This document shows positions 1 to 11,174 of a DNA stretch of 64,000 nucleotides, in pieces. A program made the translations under genes and the position numbers. The notes beneath the pieces were generated by a model. The model had not been told where the DNA came from, made no database searches, and saw only the letters and a list, made by a program, of their open reading frames with translations. Within the stretch, counting starts at the first letter, position 1, and each line of letters opens with the position of its first letter. Source of the stretch: Posidonia oceanica (Eukaryota > Streptophyta > Magnoliopsida > Alismatales > Posidoniaceae). The stretch covers positions 6,249,001 to 6,313,000 of the forward strand of contig JAZBRS010000059.1 in assembly GCA_037176725.1 (NCBI GenBank), written 5' to 3'.

Positions 1-1150
1 TGTTGATGCGGCGGGGATTGGCGGGAGTCCCGGGTTGTCGCAGCCTGACGGTGCCAACGCGTGCTGAGTAGAAGTACTGTCTCAGCGCTGGAGTAAGCTT
101 TTGCGGAGTAGAATGATCAGAAGGAGTGGAGATGACTGGAAAATGCGGATGCATGCGTGATTGGTGTAGTTTGCCCTCAGTATCGGGGTGCTTTGGTGTC
201 TACTGCATAAGAAAGGAGCGGTCCTTAGCTCATCGGACTCTACTCAGACTCCTAACTTATTGATGGCACTCTAGGGAAGGGTGTTGGTGATGTTTGGTGG
301 TGGTGTAGAGTGGACGGGCTCCATGCCAAACTCTCAAGGACTTACACTCGCTCCTACCTCTTCCTTCTCTTTTTATGTCGGTGTGCAGGGCTCTCCTCAT
401 TCCCATTTTGGAAGCGAGGAGGACCTGATCCGGGCTTTAACTCTTTTCTGGGGTAGGTGAGAGGTGCGGGGTTACCCTGCCTGCCTTTATTCTCTTCTTC
501 TTTTTTTTCTTCTCTTTTTTTTTTTGCAGGAATAGGGCCTTTGTCCCCCTCCCTTTCCTTTTCCATCATTCTCTTTTTGTTTTTTTTGTTTTTTTTTTTT
601 CATTCTTTTTCTTTCTCTCTTTCTTCTTCCTTTCTTTTTTTTTTTCTTCCTCTTTTTTTTGGGCTTACAGGTTTCCACTGTCCCCTCCCCAGAGAGAGTG
701 GGTGTTAGGGTTTTTCAGGTACCGACTTTTGGCTCTCTCTTTCTCTCTTTTCTTGCGCATCTAGGCTGAGATATGTACTGCTTTCTGACTAATACCTAGC
801 ACTCTTCTAAAGGTGTAAGTCCTTAGGGGTTTAGGCATTTCGCCTGCTCTCATTGAGTAGTGGCTCCCTCACTAGCCAAGACATCTAAGTAGTATCAGGT
901 GAAGTCGGGAGACTCCTTTCGCAGCAGGCAAGCACCTCCGGTTTTCATCACCGGGCAACTATGCAATGCATGATTTGATGAGGAATGTGAACGGGATGAG
1001 CAGGGATGCACAGGAGTGTTGCAATGTCAGGGAATGTAGGAAATGGGATGAAGTGAAGTAGGGAGGAGATAGAACGAAAAGAGATACAAAGACATGCGAG
1101 TGGTGAAGATATGAGAAGTGGGAGGAAGGATCCGCAAGGGCTACTCCCAG
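1..1150 (-). other. 3' noncoding region of the Tat/Ogre-like element
   Basis: This stretch lies between the integrase stop and the unseen 3' LTR. No coding signal is seen; open frames here are low-complexity. On the minus strand 480-660 is a long purine-rich tract (pyrimidines on plus). Two blocks, around 840-900 and 240-350, match the 3' noncoding part of the plus-strand relative near 23665-23735 and 24118-24235. That places them as conserved family sequence rather than host DNA. The LTR end motif seen at 16737 is not found here, so the 3' LTR starts further left. Confidence 0.75.
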
Positions 1151-2032
1151 CTACTGATAGTACTTCTTGAGGTAGCACATGTTGACCGGCTCGGACTGCT
1201 CGACCTGGTCCATGTCCTCAAGAGTTACTGCGCCGCCTAAGAAGATCTGTTTAACTACAAAGGGACCGCGCCAGTTAGGTCGGAATTTGCCTCGACTGTC
1301 GGGTAGATGAATGACACGCAGAACGAGATCCCCGGGCTGGAAGCTTCTGAGCCGGACTTTCTTCAGGAATGCTCTAGCCATTCGCTTCTGGTAACAGTGA
1401 GCGTTATGCATGACTTGTAGTCTGTGCTCATCAATCAGATTCAGTTGGACGCAGCGGTCTTCGACCCATTCTGCCTCTTCCAACTCAGCTTCTCGTAAGA
1501 TCCGTAGTGAGGGGACCTCCACCTCGACGGGTAATACTGCTTCCATGCCGTACACCAGCGAGTACGGGGTGGCTCCTGTTGAGGTCCGGATTGATGTCCT
1601 GTACGCCCAGAGTGCGTACGGGAGCTAATCGTGCCAGTCCTTGTGGGTTTCCGCCATCTTCTTCATGATTTTGATGATGTTCTTGTTAGCAGACTCCACT
1701 GCTCCATTCATCTGAGGCCGATATGGTGAGGAGCGGTGATGCTTGATTCTGAAATTCTGTAGGAACTCCTCAGTTCTTTTGGCAATGAAGTTCGTGCCAT
1801 TATCAGAGATGATGGAGTGAGGGACCCCGTATCGGGCAACGATGTTGTGCCTGATGAACTTTTCTGTTGCCACCGCGGTGATTGTTCTGTAAGAGGCTGC
1901 TTCCACCCACTTAGTGAAGTAGTCTATCGCTACCATGATGAAGCGATGGCCGTTTGAAGCAGCGGGGTGTATTGCGCCAATGACGTCGATCCCCCAGGTG
2001 GAGAAAGGCCATGGCGAGGACATGTTATGCAG
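1151..2032 (-). pseudogene. integrase catalytic core and C-terminal domain, interrupted by a stop
   Basis: This is the integrase part of pol. It continues in the same frame from the upstream reading frame after the TAG at 2033-2035. The retroviral-type DDE core is visible: the first Asp in WGIDVIG, the second in SDNGTNF, and the Glu in NGAVESANK. Downstream the frame is broken once more by TAG at 1625-1627, then continues through YGMEAVLPVEVE to the C-terminal GPF-type motif (GPFVVKQIF) and ends at 1151. Integrase inserts the cDNA into the host genome. With two in-frame stops this copy cannot make a full enzyme. Single substitutions from sense codons are the simplest explanation, because the frame is otherwise conserved. 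Confidence 0.88.
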
Positions 2033-5000
2033 CTAATGAGGGGGAGCCTTGATAAAATTACCATGGACCTGACAGTTGTGGCATTTACGCACGAACCGGC
2101 AGCAGTCTGCCTCCATGGTTTGCCAGAAATATCCTTGGAGCATGATCTTCTTGGCTAAGAGGACACCGTTCATGTGCGGGCCACAGGTCCCTGCATGCAC
2201 TTGAAGCATTAGGGTATCAGCCTCTGGCTTATCCAAGCAGCGTAATAGCATCTGATTGTACAACCTTCTGTACAGCCGCCCAGCCCCTAACACATATTTT
2301 GACGCCAGACGCGCCAAAGTTCTCTTATCTTCTGCAGTGGTGCCAGGTGGGAGGCTGCCAGATTCCAAGAATGCTTTGATATCATGATACCATGGTTGTT
2401 CCGCTGCCAAATCTGCTTCCTCTATGTTCATGCAATGTGCGGGCTCCTCTATGCAGGTGACTGACACATCTACCACGCTGTTTCCTGGTATGCTGAGCCA
2501 AGATGCCAAGGTTGCTAGTGCGTCTGCATACGCATTCTTTGCTCTGTTCATGTATGTGAAGTCAATGCTCTCGAACTCTTCTATTAGCCCCAGCAGACAT
2601 TCGTGACACGGCACGAGCTTCGGGTCCTTGGTCTTCCAGTCGCCGTTCACTTGAGAGATCACTAGCATGGCATCATCGTGCACATGTAACTTCTGCGCCT
2701 TATGTTCGAGGGCGACTTTCAAACCCAGGATGCATGCTTCATATTCTGCCTCATTGTTCGTGCATGCGAAAGTCAGCTTCCTCGCAAAAGGAATCATCTG
2801 CCCCTGGGGCGCGGTCAACACTGCGCCTATGCCCCGACCCTTTTTATTGACAGCACCGTCGAAGTACAGCCGCCAATGCTCTTGCTCTTCAGGGTCTTTC
2901 TCCTCTGAGTCCTCCATTGCAAAGAGGATGTCTTCATCCGGGAACTGCGTCTGGAGTGGCTGATACTCGGGCAAAGGGAAATCTGCAAGGTGATCCGCCA
3001 TAGCCTGGCCCTTCATAGATCGCTGTGTGACGAAGGTGATGTCGTATTGAGATAACAACACCTGCCACTTGACGCATCTGCCCACCAAAGCCGGCTTTTG
3101 GAAGAGAAACTTGATAGGGTCATGACGGCACAAGAGCTGAACCGGGTACGCCATCATATAGTGTCTCAGTTTCTGTGCGGCCCAGACAAGGGACAGACAG
3201 GTCTTCTCCATCGTGCTGTACCTGGCTTCACATTCATTAAATTTCTTGCTTAGGTAGTAGATGGCGCGCTCCTTCCTACCAGATTCGTCGTGTTGGCCCA
3301 AGACGGCACCCATGGAATGCTGCGTAGTTGAGAGGTAGAGGAGCAGAGGTCTTCCTGGTGTGGGAGGGACCAGGATGGGGGGTTTGACCCGCAGTTGCTT
3401 GATCTTATCGAATGCGGCCTGACATTCTTCATTCCAGTCAATTTGTGCATTTTTCCGCAGGAGCTTGAAAATGGGCTCGCAGATGGGCGTAAGCTGTGCA
3501 ATGAAGCGACTGATGTACTGTAAACGCCCAAGTAGGCCTCGAACCTCCTTCTCGGTTCTAGGGGGTGGCATCTCTACGATGGCTTTAGCTTTCATCGAGT
3601 CCACTTCAATCCCCCTTTGGCTAACAATGTAGCCCAGAAGTTTGCCAGATGAAACCCCAAACACGCATTCGCTGGGGTTAAGCCTCAGTCTGTATTTCCT
3701 CAGACGGTCAAAGAGCTTCTTCAGGCAAGCAAGGTGATCCTCAGGCTCTTTGGTTTTTGCGATCATGTCATCTACATAGACCTCCATTTCTTGGTGCATG
3801 AGGTCGTGAAAGAGTGTAGTCATGGCCCTCTGATAAGTTGCGCCAGCGTTCTTCAACCCAAACGGCATAACCTGATAACAGAAGACCCCCCAGGGGGTGA
3901 TGAATGAAGTTTTTTCCATGTCTTCTTCTGCCATCCTGATCTGATTATAGCCGGAGAAACCGTCCATAAAGGATAGCATCTTGTGTCCTGCGGTGTTGTC
4001 GACTAGGACGTCAATGTGAGGCAATGGGAAGTCGTCCTTGGGACTCGCTTTGTTCAGGTCCTTGTAGTCGATACATATCCGGATCCGACCGTCCTTCTTG
4101 GGCACTGGCACGATGTTTGCAAGCCACTCAGGGTAAAGGACGACTTTCAGAAAGTTAACATCAAGCTGCTTCATTATCTCTTCCTTGATCATGAGCAGCC
4201 ACTGTGGTCGCCATCTTCTCGGTTTCTGCTTTACTGGCTTGGCGTCCGGCTTCAGGGGTAAGTTGTGGACCACTATCTCGACATCAAGGCCAACCATGTC
4301 TTCATAGGTCCAGGCGAAGACGTCTGCATACTCTTTCAAGAACGCGATGAACTCTATTCTGACTTGGGGTGATAGTAGGGCACTGATGCGAACCTCTCTA
4401 GTTTCTTCGACCGTGCCGAGATTAATGACCTCCGTTTCTTCCTCAACATGCAGGTTGGGACCTTCTGGGTCGTCATCATAGGGCCGGAACTCAGGCGATG
4501 GGTCATCATTCTCATCTTCGCCTGTATTATCTTCCTCTCCGTATGCAACAAGTTTTGAGAGGATCTCCTTTTCGAAAGTGGTGTTTGTCACATCGAAGGA
4601 GTGTAGAAGTTCCGCTTCTTGACCCTGGTGACGCCTCAGGATGGTCACACCTACCCGAGTGTTTCTGTATCTTCGGTGTGCGACCTCTGCCATGATGGCT
4701 TCCTCTGTCCGTCCTACTGCTGATGACATTGCTGCATGTTCTGCTGACACTACTGAAGGCCTTGCTGGCTCTGCGACTGATACTGCTGATAACTTTGCTA
4801 CTGAAACTTCTGACAACTCTGTCACTGATTCTGCTTTCTGTCCTGTTACTGCTGCTGTGTGATCTGCTGGTGTCTCCTCTTCTGAGTCTGCTAACATACT
4901 TGTGGAGGGCATGTCAGACTGGCGGCTGACTTGGATACTGCCGCTCGCTATCCTCCCCGAATGAGGCATGTGCTGCACAAGCCAACTAGACCCACCTTCG

Positions 5001-5938
5001 GGTTGAATGGTAATGAGCTCATCGGGTCTAGAGGAGTCCGGCATTCTTGAGTTTTCTTCCAGGGCCATGATGGAGGTGGGGCCCTCTCGCAGAGGGTGAT
5101 CCGTAACCACGGCTTTTCCCTTCCTTTTTGCGGCTTGGTACTGTGCCAAGTCTTCTGCTATGGATTCGAGCTGTTCCTGGTAAAGCAGCTCTAGATCAGA
5201 CATCCATGAATCGACCTGGGCTTCTATCGCCCCTCCTTCTTCCTCATCTGAGGGTGAGTCGACATAGTAGGCGCCGGGGCCTTGTGGCACTGGCTCGGCT
5301 GCAAGATGGATTGCTGTCCCTGGTACTTGTATGGCCTGACTCACGGGCACGCCCGATTGCGACAGCCTCGGCAAGGGGGACCCAGATGGTCTAGTCAGAG
5401 GGATTGCAGATGGATACGCTGCCAGAGTGACTGCTGCTGTCAGAGGATGGGCAGAGGTGTTCTCTTGAAGGTCCGAGGGCCGGGAGACCGTGATGCTCAG
5501 TTGGTTCTCCGTGACTGGTGATGACGATGAGAGCGCGGCCTCTGATGTCATAGGATCTTGCCATGAAAGTTGCCGGTCTGCGGCAAGAGAAAGCGTAACT
5601 GATTGGGCTGGCTGCGTTGCCTGAGATGCGGCTTCTGAAAAGGGCTGAGTTATGCTGCTGACTGGACTCAGCGATTGACCCTCCTGAGAGGGTAGCGGTT
5701 GCACCGATGTGACAACGGTTGTATGTGGACTGACTGACTGTGCTTGAGTTGGCGCTGGTGGTGCTGACATGACTGCAGGAGAATCAAAGATTGTCAAATC
5801 TGCCAAGGGTTCTGCCGAATCTGCTGCTTCATGATCTGCGATCGGAAGGACTGAACAAACTGACCGAGGTGCTGTTGGGCTATGCTGGCTTTCACTGCAA
5901 GTCTGAACTGCCCCTGTTGTGCTAGACTGTTCCTCGTC
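2033..5938 (-). pseudogene. pol: Ser/Pro-rich linker, reverse transcriptase, two RNase H domains, integrase zinc finger
   Basis: This is one open frame of about 1,300 codons following the TAG that ends the protease frame (5939-5941). The first ~500 codons (to about 4440) are Ser/Thr/Ala/Pro-rich with no domain I recognise. RT follows: RICIDYKDLNKASPKDDFPL, then the catalytic YVDD box at 3767-3778. Next comes a first RNase H (YLSTTQHSMGAVLGQ, then YSTMEKTCLSLVWA). Then there is a second, archaeal-type RNase H (WRLYFDGAVNKKG, NNEAEYEA, NAYADALA), which marks the Tat branch. The last ~60 codons carry the integrase HHCC zinc finger (HAGTCGPHMNG, then CHNCQVHGNF). The RT and RNase H motifs look intact. 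The frame ends in TAG at 2033-2035, inside what should be integrase. Confidence 0.92.
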
Positions 5939-8430
5939 CTAGTAGTAGTCCTCAACGCAGACCCAGTCCTCCTCCGGTGGCGGAGAGCTTTGGCACAGCT
6001 CCGACTGCACTACGGCTTGAACTGCATTTGAATCCAAGATACCTGCGCTTGTGAAGTTAGCCAAGCTCCGAGGTATGATCATTCTCTGATTCTTCGCTTG
6101 CGGGCACTTGCCTTTATCAGTATGAGGGTCGTACCCTAGACCCTCGTTGTCTCTTCGTTCTTCCGCCGTGATGGGTTCAGCGATTCCCTGGCCGTACCGC
6201 CCGAGCGGTGTCCCTTTGACGTAGCCCCACCTGTGACAGACGTTCTCGACCATCTGAAAAGGGTTGTTGTGAACGGCCAAGGAGTTGACGCGTTCGAGAT
6301 CTGGTAAAAAGTTAACCGGCTCGCACCGATTAACGCGGTATAAGGCATTCGAGAGTTCAGGGTCAAAGGGGACAGTCCGTGAAGAGACAGAGGAAACCGC
6401 TTCGATCCGCTCCTTCTCAAAATTCTCCGCCATGACAACGATAACATCGTCACCTCGGCGGAACTTGATCATGCGATGGAGGGTCGAGGGGATAACCTGA
6501 TGCTTGTGGAGCCAAGGGCGCCCAAGCAGAAAGTTGAAGTTAGGTTCCAAGTCGACGACGTAGAATTCCACATCGAATGTGACCGGACCAATGGTCAGAG
6601 GAATAATCAGAATCCCTAGAGCGTCATGGTGAGTATTGTCAAAAGCTGTCATTCCCTTTACAGCCGGAGTAATGTCCTCGGCCTTGAATCCGAGCTTGGT
6701 TGCTGTTCGCAAGGGACAGACGTTAAGGCCTGACCCATTATCGACCAGTGCAAGGGGAATGCGAAAGTTCTTGAATTGTACCGTGACGAACAAGGGTTGG
6801 TTGTGATTAATCCCCGCCGGAGGCAACTCATCACTCGTGAAAGTGATGACCTGTGGCTCTGCGATCTTTCCGACCATGCTTTCCAAGGCGGCAGGTTCTA
6901 TGGCTTGGGATACACGGGCGGCTTGGAACACGCGAAGGAAGGCCTCGCGATGCTCGGCAGAAGTGTGTATCAGGTCCCAGATGGATATGTCGGCTTTAAC
7001 CTTTTTGAGCTGGGAAGTGATATCGGCTTTAGGTTGGCATTTCTTGGTAGCAGGTGGTACGGTTTTAGGAACAGGTTCAACTATGGTGGGTTCAAGAGGC
7101 TGGCCTGAAGGTAGTAGGGCTGCAGGCTGGACTAAGGGCAGGGGTGTTGCAGGTTCTGGGTGACTAGGCCTGGCTACTGGTGCCGGAGGTCTGTAGACCC
7201 TCCCCGATCGCGTCACTTCCGCACACATTTCCGTGGCGTAGCTGTAAGGTACGCGATGGGTATCCCAGGTTAGGTTAATAACCACGGGAGCGCGTGCTGC
7301 GAGCACGAGAGGGGCTACAGGCTGAGGAGGGCATGGATAGGAGGATAGCTGGGAAGGCAAGCTGGGTGGGGATTGAGGTCTTGCTAATAGGTGTACGGGA
7401 AACTCTGGCTGAGGTCTGGCTAGGAGATGTATTGGGGCTTGGGCCCGGGAAAGCATGGCGGCTGATGCAGAAGGACGCTCCGGCCTGGTGCGCGGTCGGA
7501 TCATATGAACGCCCGACTCGGAACCGGCGACAGTTGCAAGATAGAGAGAGACTGGAAAGGGAGTAGAAATATCGTGGATAAGCTCGGAAGGATCTACCAC
7601 AGACGTGAGAGATCCGGAAGGAAACAAAGAGTGGATTCCTGAGGTCCCTGCGCCTCCTGAATAGGAGTGCTCCGGCAGGGGTCGGCGGACAACATTAGCT
7701 GGGATAGATGCTGATGCAGGTGCATGAGATGGTGCAGAAGTGGATGCCTCGTGCGTGTCGATCACAATCGTTCCTGATTCGATCAGATCCTGGATAGCAT
7801 TCCGGAGAGTGAAGCAATTATCAGTCGAATGCCCGACGCTTCGATGAAAATCGCAAAAAAGGTTCGCCTTAAACCAATGCGGTAGTGGGTTTGGTGGCGG
7901 GCGAACCTCCGGAAATTTCAGGAGCGACGCAACCTTCGGGAGGATGGCAGTGAGCGGTTCCACCAGTGGGGCGAATTTCCGCTTCTCCATGGGTGGTCGT
8001 CTCGGCCTCTGGAATTGTCCTTGCTGAACCGGTGCGGCAGGGTAGACCGGTCAAGCAGTGGTAGTGATTTGTGGTGTGGGGTGTGCCCTAGGTGCAGGTG
8101 CGTAATAGATCTGAGGTGGGGCAGGCCGGGACGCCAGACGAACGGGCGCAGTAGGGGAGTCGATGTACGCGACAACGGGCTTCGGCGGATCCTTCCTCTT
8201 AGGACGATTGTTGTTGAGGCTGCTGTTGTTGTTGATGGCACTGCTGCTGCTACCGTTGTTGCTGGCAGGGGCCTGCCTGGCAAGCACAGAGAGTGCGGGG
8301 AAGTTGCCACTCCGCAACGAACTCTCTACGCGAGTGCCAGCTCGGATCAAAGCAGTGAAGGTCGTGACAGGTTGGATGCTAAGCAAAGCTCCGATAGACG
8401 GCTGTGCCCCTTTTATGATGATCTCGATAG
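5939..8430 (-). pseudogene. gag zinc knuckle, aspartic protease and G-patch-like tail
   Basis: This frame continues gag after an apparent frameshift near 8430. It runs to a TGA at 8051-8053 and then, in the same frame, from 8050 to the TAG at 5939-5941. Counting from the Met at 7990, a zinc knuckle of the form CX2HX4HX4C lies at residues 46-59 (CDFHRSVGHSTDNC). A retropepsin-like active site is ALVDNGSGLNVCPL with Asp417; DNG in place of DTG or DSG is usual in Tat/Ogre proteases. A glycine-rich segment near the end (KGTPLGRYGQGIAEPI, then NEGLGYDP) resembles the G-patch found in this position in relatives. The TGA is one transition from CGA, so C-to-T decay at a CpG is a likely cause. Confidence 0.85.
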
Positions 8431-9876
8431 ACTCCTCGTCGGAGGGCCTATCTCGAACTGCAAGGCAAGGGCACGCCAGCGGCCGACGTACTCCCCGAAC
8501 GGCTCACCCGGATTCTGCTTGGTTGCAATCAAGTCTGCGCGCTTCGGGACCAGATCGAGGTTGAAGGAGTACTGTTCCAAGAACGCCTGGCTTAGGTCGT
8601 TCCAAGTCTTGATCATAGCCATGTCAAGCGAGGTGAACCACTTGAGGGCCGGACCAGACAAACTTTTCTGGAACAGGCGGATCAGCAACCTCTCGTCCGC
8701 CTGGAGTTGGGCGAGATCACCGCAGTACGCCTTCAGATGGGCTATAGGGCAGCCCCTACCATCATACTTCTCAAAGTCCGGTATTTTGAACTTTGGGGGG
8801 AGTACCGCCTCTGGGAAACAGCAGAGGTCTCGGAATTGGTAGGTCTGGTGGTCCGTGCCCTGCACTAGACGCAGTGCCTTCTCCAGAACATCCATCCTGT
8901 TGTTGATGGGGTCTGGAATAGCTACTACAGGTGATGGGGCAGCGGGGGCAGGGACCACGTATGCCGATTGGGTCGCACCGAGGTGCTCCTCCGGATCTAC
9001 CATCACGTCGCCTGGTGATGCAAGGTGATGGCTGGCATACCCGTGCTGTGGTGGAGTGCAAGGAGGGATGCATGTGGAATTCTGAGCCTGATGCAAAGGA
9101 GGAGGATAGATGGTATGCTGTGTGGTGGGTGCAGGATGTTGGAACACCAGCGGCCGTACCGGGGCGGTGCCGGGGGACGGGCCTACGAGATACTGTGCTC
9201 CCACCAGTCCGAATGACTGGCCACCAGGTGGCGGAGGTGCATGCTGTGTGTGATGCGGTGCAGATGCAAGAGGCGGGATACGTGCCCCCATCGTCGGAAC
9301 CGTGAGCAGTTGGGACGATGGTCTAGGCGGAAGTGTGGAGTGCAATGCAAGATGTGCGAGAGCAGGCCGCACAGGAACCTCAGGAACAACAGGAGGAGAA
9401 GGAAGGCGGACTGATAGAGCTATACCCTGCAGCCGCTGGATAGCGTCCATCAGTTGCTGGTACTGCTCTTCAAGTGTTCCGTCGGTGGGAACACTGAATT
9501 GCAGTGCCGGCGAGGAGCCAGAGCCAAGAGATCCGGACTGTCCAGGAGATTGGAGTCCTAGGGCGAGAGTCGCCGCAGCAGAAGGGGGGTCAAAAGTGAC
9601 AAATCCCTGAGAAGGTGGGGTCAGTGGTGCCTCGGGAACACGAGAAGTGGCCATCAAGATAGACTCGGCGACCGGATCAGGAGGAGCGAGTGTCTGCCAC
9701 TGTCCCACAGCAAACTGGGGTGCCCCAGACGACAGAAGGGAAAATCCTGGCGTCACAGAGGGCACAGAAGGGTTAGAAACGGGAACCGGAGGGGCCGGAG
9801 CGGAAACCACCTCCGTGGCAAGGGCAAGAGGGGGTTCGACGGTGCGCTGGGCCATTGCTGACCGAGAGCGAGTCAA
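8413..9876 (-). pseudogene. gag N-terminal and capsid region, frameshifted at its end
   Basis: This open frame of 487 codons starts at ATG 9876. Residues 1 to ~320 are Pro/Ser/Ala-rich with little structure. The last third is the retrotransposon gag (capsid) domain, recognisable by FKIPDFEKYDGRGCPIAHLK, then LIRLFQKSLSGPALKW, WNDLSQAFLEQY and GEPFGEYVGRWRALALQ. These are standard Ty3 gag landmarks. The frame should continue into the zinc-knuckle frame. Instead it shifts at about 8430-8440 and terminates at 8413, while conserved gag residues continue in the neighbouring frame (8386 to 8054). Gag forms the virus-like particle and packages element RNA. The start is the first in-frame ATG; no alternative was tested. 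Confidence 0.85.
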
Positions 9877-11154
9877 AATGGGGCTGCGACGAGGGAAAAG
9901 GGGACGGGCTCTACGAGGAGCTATGCTCGCAAAAGCGAGTAGCTCAGAGAGAGATGGTCGAGCACGAGTGTCTCAGCAGGGATGTCAGCAAGGGGAGGAA
10001 CCCAAGCTCCGGCTAAGGAGATCGTCTACTGAACTCTGTTGAAGACACAACAGAAAACTAGGGTTAGGAAAAAGGAAATGCAAAATGCACTAAGTTATGA
10101 TATGAATGACATGTATGCTTTCTAGCATGCTCTCTCTCTCACCAATCTAGTGTTCCCTAGCTGGTAGTCTACTCCGGATATCCACAAGTGTACGGGTCAC
10201 CGACTCAAGTCAGAAAAGTAGGTCCCCTGTCTAACTCCCGGCCCAAAGCTCAGGTAATGACAGGGTGGTGCGTTGGTGGCCTCAACCTCGCCTAAGCGTA
10301 GGAAGTACCCTCCACTAACACCGACACGACCCCGAACAAGGGGGGACAGACCGACCGACTCACACCATGCCAAAGCATCGGGGTGAGAGGCCGGGACCAT
10401 CCTTCGCAAACTGATAGGTGGACTCAGATGAGAAGATGCATGCCCTATATGATGCTTCATGCGAATGATTAGAGTTTTTTATCTTACGTATTTTATTAAC
10501 TCCAAGAGGGTGGAAGTGTGTTGATGGCTCTAGTTACCTTAGATCTTATTTTTACTTGCCGTTTTTAATTAACCACAGAAAAAGCAATCAGTCTCTACTA
10601 TCCTGGGCATGGCATTGCGAAAGGGAAGAAAATCAATCAATCATGGCAAGCAATCAACATACAACAAAGCAAAAGGCAAGTGCATGGCATGTGCGAGTGT
10701 TCGTGAGCATGATGGTGAAGGGAGAGCATTCATCACGACAAAAGGCATATATACAGAGCATGTGCGTGTGTAGTGACATAGCAAACGTGCGAAAGAAAGC
10801 ATTCGTCATTCAAAAAGCATGTATTATTGCCAAACAAGTATATAGTCATGCATTATGCGGGAAATAAAGCAATAATAAGCAAATATGACAAGGAAAGTAA
10901 AGACAGGTAAGCTGTAAAGCAAATAGGAACAGAGGCAAGGAAATAAGTAAGTAAACAAGCAGCCAAGGCAAAGCAAAGCAAAACAGAGCGCGAACCGAGG
11001 CAAGAGGTGCAAAAACCTAAGCGGAGTAGCCACGAGGCGACTTGCTAGGAGCTTGCACAGAAAAGCGAGCAAAACAGGTAAAGAAGGCACAAAAGGCAAA
11101 CAAAGAAAGCAAATCCCAAGCGAGCGAAAGCGAAGGCGAAAGCCGGAGTCTAGT
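9877..11154 (-). other. 5' leader of the Tat/Ogre-like element with a conserved block
   Basis: The region lies between PBS and gag. No long ORF1 of the kind described upstream of gag in legume Ogre elements is seen. The segment 10197-10460 is the most conserved part between this element and its plus-strand relative (20480-20765). It can be read as an 87-codon frame containing SPPISLRRMVPA and PLVRGRVGVSGGY. The relative preserves matching peptides (SPPISLRRAVPV, PLVRGRVGVSRGY) but split over two frames. It may therefore be a decayed small ORF or a conserved RNA element such as a packaging signal. The remainder (10470-11150) is A-rich with AAGCAAA-type runs and shows nothing else. Confidence 0.6.
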
Positions 11155-11173
11155 GTCCCCAGCGGAGTCGCCA
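11155..11173 (-). other. primer-binding site, tRNA-Arg type
   Basis: On the minus strand the sequence TGGCGACTCCGCTGGGGAC follows the LTR end by one base. It is complementary to a tRNA 3' end finishing in CCA and matches the PBS reported for Ogre elements (tRNA-Arg). It fixes the inner edge of the 5' LTR. A partial copy (TGGCGACTCC only) near 11341-11353 lies inside the LTR and fits less well. Confidence 0.75.
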
Positions 11174-11174
11174 C

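Noticed and set aside
457..708. Low-complexity open frames rich in Phe/Ser (plus) or Lys/Arg (minus)
   Set aside because: They are translations of a pyrimidine/purine tract in the element's 3' noncoding region.
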